Shown here: in pieces, positions 61,224 to 64,000 of the stretch
How the letters are laid out: each line of letters starts with the position of its first letter
Position numbering within the stretch: the first letter of the stretch is position 1
Assembly (NCBI GenBank): GCA_016845105.1
Contig: JAERTF010000142.1
Location: 1-64,000 of the forward strand
Direction of reading: 5' to 3'
Source of the DNA: Bacteroidota bacterium
GTDB taxonomy: Bacteria > Bacteroidota > Bacteroidia > Bacteroidales > F082
DNA: 64,000 nt
Position numbers and translations under genes: made by a program
The notes under the pieces: generated by a model
Database searches by the model: none
Seen by the model: the letters and a program-made list of their open reading frames with translations, nothing else
What the model was told of the DNA's origin: nothing

Positions 61224-62561
61224 CTATGCTATACCCAAGTCTATCATTGAATTTGCAACTTTAAGGAATCCTGCAATATTGGCGCCTTTTACATAATCAA
61301 TATAACCATCTTCTCTTGTTCCATGAGTAACACAAGCTTCATGAATACTTTTCATGATATGATGTAGTTTTGCATCAACCTCTTCACGAGTCCATGCTAA
61401 TTTCATAGCATTTTGTGTCATTTCAAGTCCAGATGTTGCAACACCCCCTGCATTTACAGCTTTACCAGGTCCGAATAGTATACCATTTTTTTGTAATAAA
61501 TGTACAGCTTCAGGTGTAGAAGGCATATTTGCACCTTCAGCAACACAGATACATCCGTTTTCTACAAGTTTAGCAGCGTCTTCTTCGTCAAGTTCATTTT
61601 GAGTAGCACAAGGAAGAGCTACATCAACTTTAACTTCCCAAGGGCGTTTACCAGCATGGAAGGTTGCTTCTGGAAACTCCTCAGCGTAAGGTGAAACAAT
61701 ATCTTGGTTAGAAGCTCTAAGTTCTAACATATACTCAATTTTATCGCCAGTAATTCCTTCTGGGTCATGTATGTAACCATCAGGTCCTGATAAAGTAACA
61801 ACTTTACCACCAAGTTCTTCAACTTTTAAGGCAGCACCCCATGCAACGTTGCCAAAACCAGAAACAGATACTTTTTTGTCTTTAAATGAATCGCCCTTTG
61901 TGGCAAGCATTTCTTGAGCAAAATATACTGTACCAAAACCAGTTGCTTCGGGACGTATTAAACTTCCACCCCAACCAAGACCTTTTCCTGTTAGAACACC
62001 AGTATTTTCTCTTGCAAGTTTTTTGTACATACCATATAGGTACCCAATCTCTTTTCCACCAACGCCAATATCTCCGGCAGGAACGTCTGTGTCAGGTCCA
62101 ATTAGTCGCCACAACTCAAGCATAAAACCTTGACAGAATCTCATTATTTCTGAATCTGATTTACCCTTTGGGTTAAAATCAGAACCACCTTTACCACCAC
62201 CCATTGGAAGGGTAGTTAATGCATTTTTAAATATTTGTTCAAATCCTAAAAATTTAAGGATACTTAAGTTAACGCTTGGGTGGAATCTTAATCCTCCTTT
62301 GTAAGGTCCAATTGCATTATTAAACTGAACACGGTAACCAAGATTAACATGAACTTTACCATTATCATCAACCCATTGCACTTTAAATGTAAGCACTCTG
62401 TCTGGCTCAATTATTCTTTCAATAATGCCAGCTGATTCAAACTGAGGATTGTCATTTACTGCATCTTCAATTGATTCAAGTACTTCACGAACAGCCTGAA
62501 GATATTCAACTTCACCAGGATGTTTTTTTTCCAGATCATTCATTATTTTATTCAGATCCAT
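61224..62561 (-). CDS. gdhA: NADP-specific glutamate dehydrogenase
   Basis: Makes glutamate from 2-oxoglutarate and ammonium. The 445-residue hexameric small GDH has GPYKGGLRFHPSVN near 85-98, LPMGGGKGGSDF near 120-131 with the catalytic Lys, DVPAGDIGVGGKEIG near 163-177 and the NADP-binding SGFGNVAWG near 235-243. Length fits the E. coli-type NADP enzyme (447). Nitrogen assimilation may depend on it. A TAATTTTG -7 element precedes it. Confidence 0.97.
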   Translation of the reverse strand: MDLNKIMNDLEKKHPGEVEYLQAVREVLESIEDAVNDNPQFESAGIIERIIEPDRVLTFKVQWVDDNGKVHVNLGYRVQFNNAIGPYKGGLRFHPSVNLSILKFLGFEQIFKNALTTLPMGGGKGGSDFNPKGKSDSEIMRFCQGFMLELWRLIGPDTDVPAGDIGVGGKEIGYLYGMYKKLARENTGVLTGKGLGWGGSLIRPEATGFGTVYFAQEMLATKGDSFKDKKVSVSGFGNVAWGAALKVEELGGKVVTLSGPDGYIHDPEGITGDKIEYMLELRASNQDIVSPYAEEFPEATFHAGKRPWEVKVDVALPCATQNELDEEDAAKLVENGCICVAEGANMPSTPEAVHLLQKNGILFGPGKAVNAGGVATSGLEMTQNAMKLAWTREEVDAKLHHIMKSIHEACVTHGTREDGYIDYVKGANIAGFLKVANSMIDLGIA

Positions 62562-62604
62562 AGCTGTATAATTAGTTAGTTTAATTGTTATTTTTTTAAC
62601 ACTA

Positions 62605-62612
62605 CAAAATTA
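62605..62612 (-). promoter_or_regulatory. -7 promoter element of gdhA
   Basis: CAAAATTA reads TAATTTTG on the minus strand, 43 bases before the ATG. TTTG 13 nt upstream is too close for a standard -33. Confidence 0.45.
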
Positions 62613-62955
62613 GTCTTTAAACCAACAAAGCAAGCTTTTTTATGAAAAAAAAGCAATTTTTTATTGGGTCTAAATTATCATAACTCATAATTGTATAACA
62701 CTCATATTTACAGTTATGTAGGGTTGGGATTATGTTCGTTGAAATCATGTCTGTCGTTAATAATATTTTAGTTAAATCTACCAGTTGTAAAATAACATAA
62801 TAGTTTCCATCAAGTTGATATTATTGTTAATCAAAAACGAATAACTATATCATACCAATTCAGATCAAGAATCTGATTGTAATACAATGTTCTTTTCTAA
62901 TAACCCATGATCTAAATAGAGTTTATAATCAAAATGTTTGTGCACATAAATGTAT

Positions 62956-62971
62956 AACTAAATAATTAGTT
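62956..62971. promoter_or_regulatory. Second candidate BlaI-like operator
   Basis: AACTA-n6-TAGTT, palindromic arms, 80 bases before the blaI-like start. It shares AACTA/TAGTT half-sites with the longer palindrome at 63013-63038. Confidence 0.5.
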
Positions 62972-63012
62972 GATTTTCTTTGGAGTTATTAGATTTTTGA
63001 TTTTCTTTTCAA

Positions 63013-63038
63013 TATATAACTAAAAAGTTAGTTATATA
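63013..63038. promoter_or_regulatory. BlaI-like operator palindrome
   Basis: A perfect 26-bp palindrome, TATATAACTAA / TTAGTTATATA around AAAG, 13 bases before the blaI-like ATG. Position and symmetry fit autoregulation by the encoded dimeric BlaI/MecI repressor. Confidence 0.7.
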
Positions 63039-63051
63039 AGAAATTGCACAT

Positions 63052-63432
63052 ATGAAACAATTAACAAAAGCAGAAGAACAGATTATGCATGTGCTGTGGG
63101 AATTGGAAAGGGGATATGTGAGAGATATACTCGAGAAACTTCCAAATCCAAAACCAGCATATAATACTGTATCAACAATAATACGGATTCTTGAAAAAAA
63201 AGGGTTCGTTGATTATAATGCTTTTGGTAAGGCACATGAGTATTATCCTTTAATTTCTAAGAAATTGTATCGAAAAAACTTCTACAAAGGTTTTGTTCAA
63301 AACTACTTTGGGAACTCTTACCAAGCTCTAACATCATTTTTTGCCAATGAAGAGAATTTGAGTTTAAACGAGCTTGAGGATCTAAGGAAATTACTTGATC
63401 AGGAGATTGATAAGAAAAAGAAAGAAAAATAA
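63052..63432 (+). CDS. BlaI/MecI/CopY-family repressor
   Basis: A 126-residue winged-helix repressor. LTKAEEQIMHVLWELERGYVRDIL near 3-26 and YNTVSTIIRILEKKGFVDYNAFGKAHEYYPLI near 37-68 are the DNA-binding core; the C-terminal half is the dimerisation/cleavage region. It controls a BlaR1-type sensor gene next to it (1-nt gap). The perfect palindrome just upstream is its likely operator. Whether it senses beta-lactams is unknown, since no beta-lactamase gene is in view. Confidence 0.93.
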   Translation: MKQLTKAEEQIMHVLWELERGYVRDILEKLPNPKPAYNTVSTIIRILEKKGFVDYNAFGKAHEYYPLISKKLYRKNFYKGFVQNYFGNSYQALTSFFANEENLSLNELEDLRKLLDQEIDKKKKEK

Positions 63433-63433
63433 T

Positions 63434-64000
63434 ATGAACTCATTAATCATATATTTATTACAATCATCCATAAGTCTTGGTGTTTTTTATCTTTTTTATG
63501 AAATGTTATTTCGTAAAGAAACGTATTTTCAGTTTGTTAGATATTATTTTCTATTTGCTATACTTGTATCAGCTTTTCTCCCTATTGCAAATATTGATGT
63601 TAATCAGGTATTAGCAAGTAGTTATGATATTCCTATAATTATTTATCCAATTCCCGCTCTTGTTGAGTATACTCTAAATGAAGTAACAATATATGCAAAT
63701 CCAATTACTGCTGAAAATTCAAGTTGGCATAATAATGTAACCCTTCCTTTTTTGTTTCTGGCCATTTATATTATCGGGGTAGGTATTTCTTCGATTTTTT
63801 TTCTAGTTAAGTTGTTTCAACTATCTAGGTTGCTGAGAAGGTATGGAGTTTATGGTGTAAAACCTTCAAAAGTTATTGATATTCCTGATATACCAACTTT
63901 TTCATTTTTCAATTATATTTTCATTGATAAAAACAAAATTTCCAAGGAAAGTGAAAAGAAGATAATTGCACATGAAACAGTTCATATACAACAAAAACAT
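63434..64000 (+). CDS. BlaR1-type M56 peptidase sensor (partial, runs off window)
   Basis: The first 189 codons of an M56-family integral membrane protein. N-terminal TM helices (LIIYLLQSSISLGVFYLFYEML) and a second TM pair near 97-120 are seen. The last visible bases encode IIAHETVHIQQKH, an HExxH zinc-binding motif. The 1-nt gap to the repressor gene implies one operon. The remainder, possibly a sensor domain and TonB-like tail, is outside the window. Confidence 0.9.
   Translation, partial: MNSLIIYLLQSSISLGVFYLFYEMLFRKETYFQFVRYYFLFAILVSAFLPIANIDVNQVLASSYDIPIIIYPIPALVEYTLNEVTIYANPITAENSSWHNNVTLPFLFLAIYIIGVGISSIFFLVKLFQLSRLLRRYGVYGVKPSKVIDIPDIPTFSFFNYIFIDKNKISKESEKKIIAHETVHIQQKH

Larger units (their letters stand above)
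62562..63051. other. 490-bp intergenic region
   Basis: Between gdhA and blaI-like genes, read divergently. It contains the gdhA -7 element at its left end and the BlaI-like operators at its right. The central 350 bases are AT-rich with no ORF or RNA that I can support. Confidence 0.6.

Overview
The window is a chromosomal segment of a member of the Bacteroidota, most likely class Bacteroidia (Marinilabiliales- or Bacteroidales-like); the exact family cannot be fixed from sequence alone. The evidence is an AT-rich genome, -7 promoter elements of the form TAnnTTTG, a TonB-dependent receptor with a carboxypeptidase-regulatory N-domain, a multi-PKD protein with a type IX secretion tail, many lipoproteins, and lineage-typical families (DUF5606, DUF4301, DUF3127, ribosomal protein THX). 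No phage, insertion sequence, integrase or CRISPR array is visible. This is core chromosome with some accessory loci.

Layout. 1-8 kb: purB, a TPR lipoprotein, the DUF5606-pyrK-pyrD operon, cysH overlapping a MATE exporter, and a DUF438/hemerythrin/PAS protein. 8-14 kb (minus strand): an arginine-dependent acid-resistance cluster with an AdiC-type antiporter, AdiA-type decarboxylase, a second APA antiporter and a small membrane protein. 14-21 kb: DcaP-like porin, exported M23 peptidase, DUF5011 lipoprotein, lipid kinase, SUI1-like factor, exported C1 aminopeptidase and a TPMT-family methyltransferase. 21-28 kb: an unknown protein followed by a MscS channel and PPK2, then a permease-HMA metal exporter, an NRK-like kinase, a beta-helix lipoprotein and a small beta-barrel protein. 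28-32 kb: nth, recR, a MORN-repeat protein, HAD phosphatase, THX with a histone-H1-like tail, and a TrmH-type methylase. 32-40 kb: a TonB-dependent receptor, two paralogous beta-helix lipoproteins, a MORN protein and an orphan carboxypeptidase-regulatory domain. 40-49 kb: DUF4301, tRNA-Leu(GAG), DUF302, patatin/Omp85, metallophosphoesterase lipoprotein, csaA with a duplicated 3' fragment, msrA and a Cys-motif protein. 49-64 kb: an eight-PKD secreted protein, DUF3127, EamA, kdsA, an unknown secreted protein, a methyltransferase, an ABC ATPase, a PduO-type transferase, DUF2795, a radical SAM protein, a POT transporter, gdhA, and a BlaI/BlaR1-type pair cut by the window end.

The most interesting unlisted signal is regulatory. 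Three minus-strand promoters (before the two paralogous lipoproteins and the orphan carboxypeptidase-regulatory protein) each carry three 11-bp direct repeats beginning TTAAC/TTAAT/GTAAC. The third repeat starts exactly 26 bp before the -7 element start in all three. This is the architecture of a Pho-box-like operator for an OmpR/PhoB-family activator, and it ties the lipoproteins and the TonB receptor into one probable regulon. Other points are a 263-bp tandem duplication after csaA whose coding differences are mostly synonymous, a single-strand-binding-like acidic tip on the DUF3127 protein, and three kinds of palindromic intergenic repeat.
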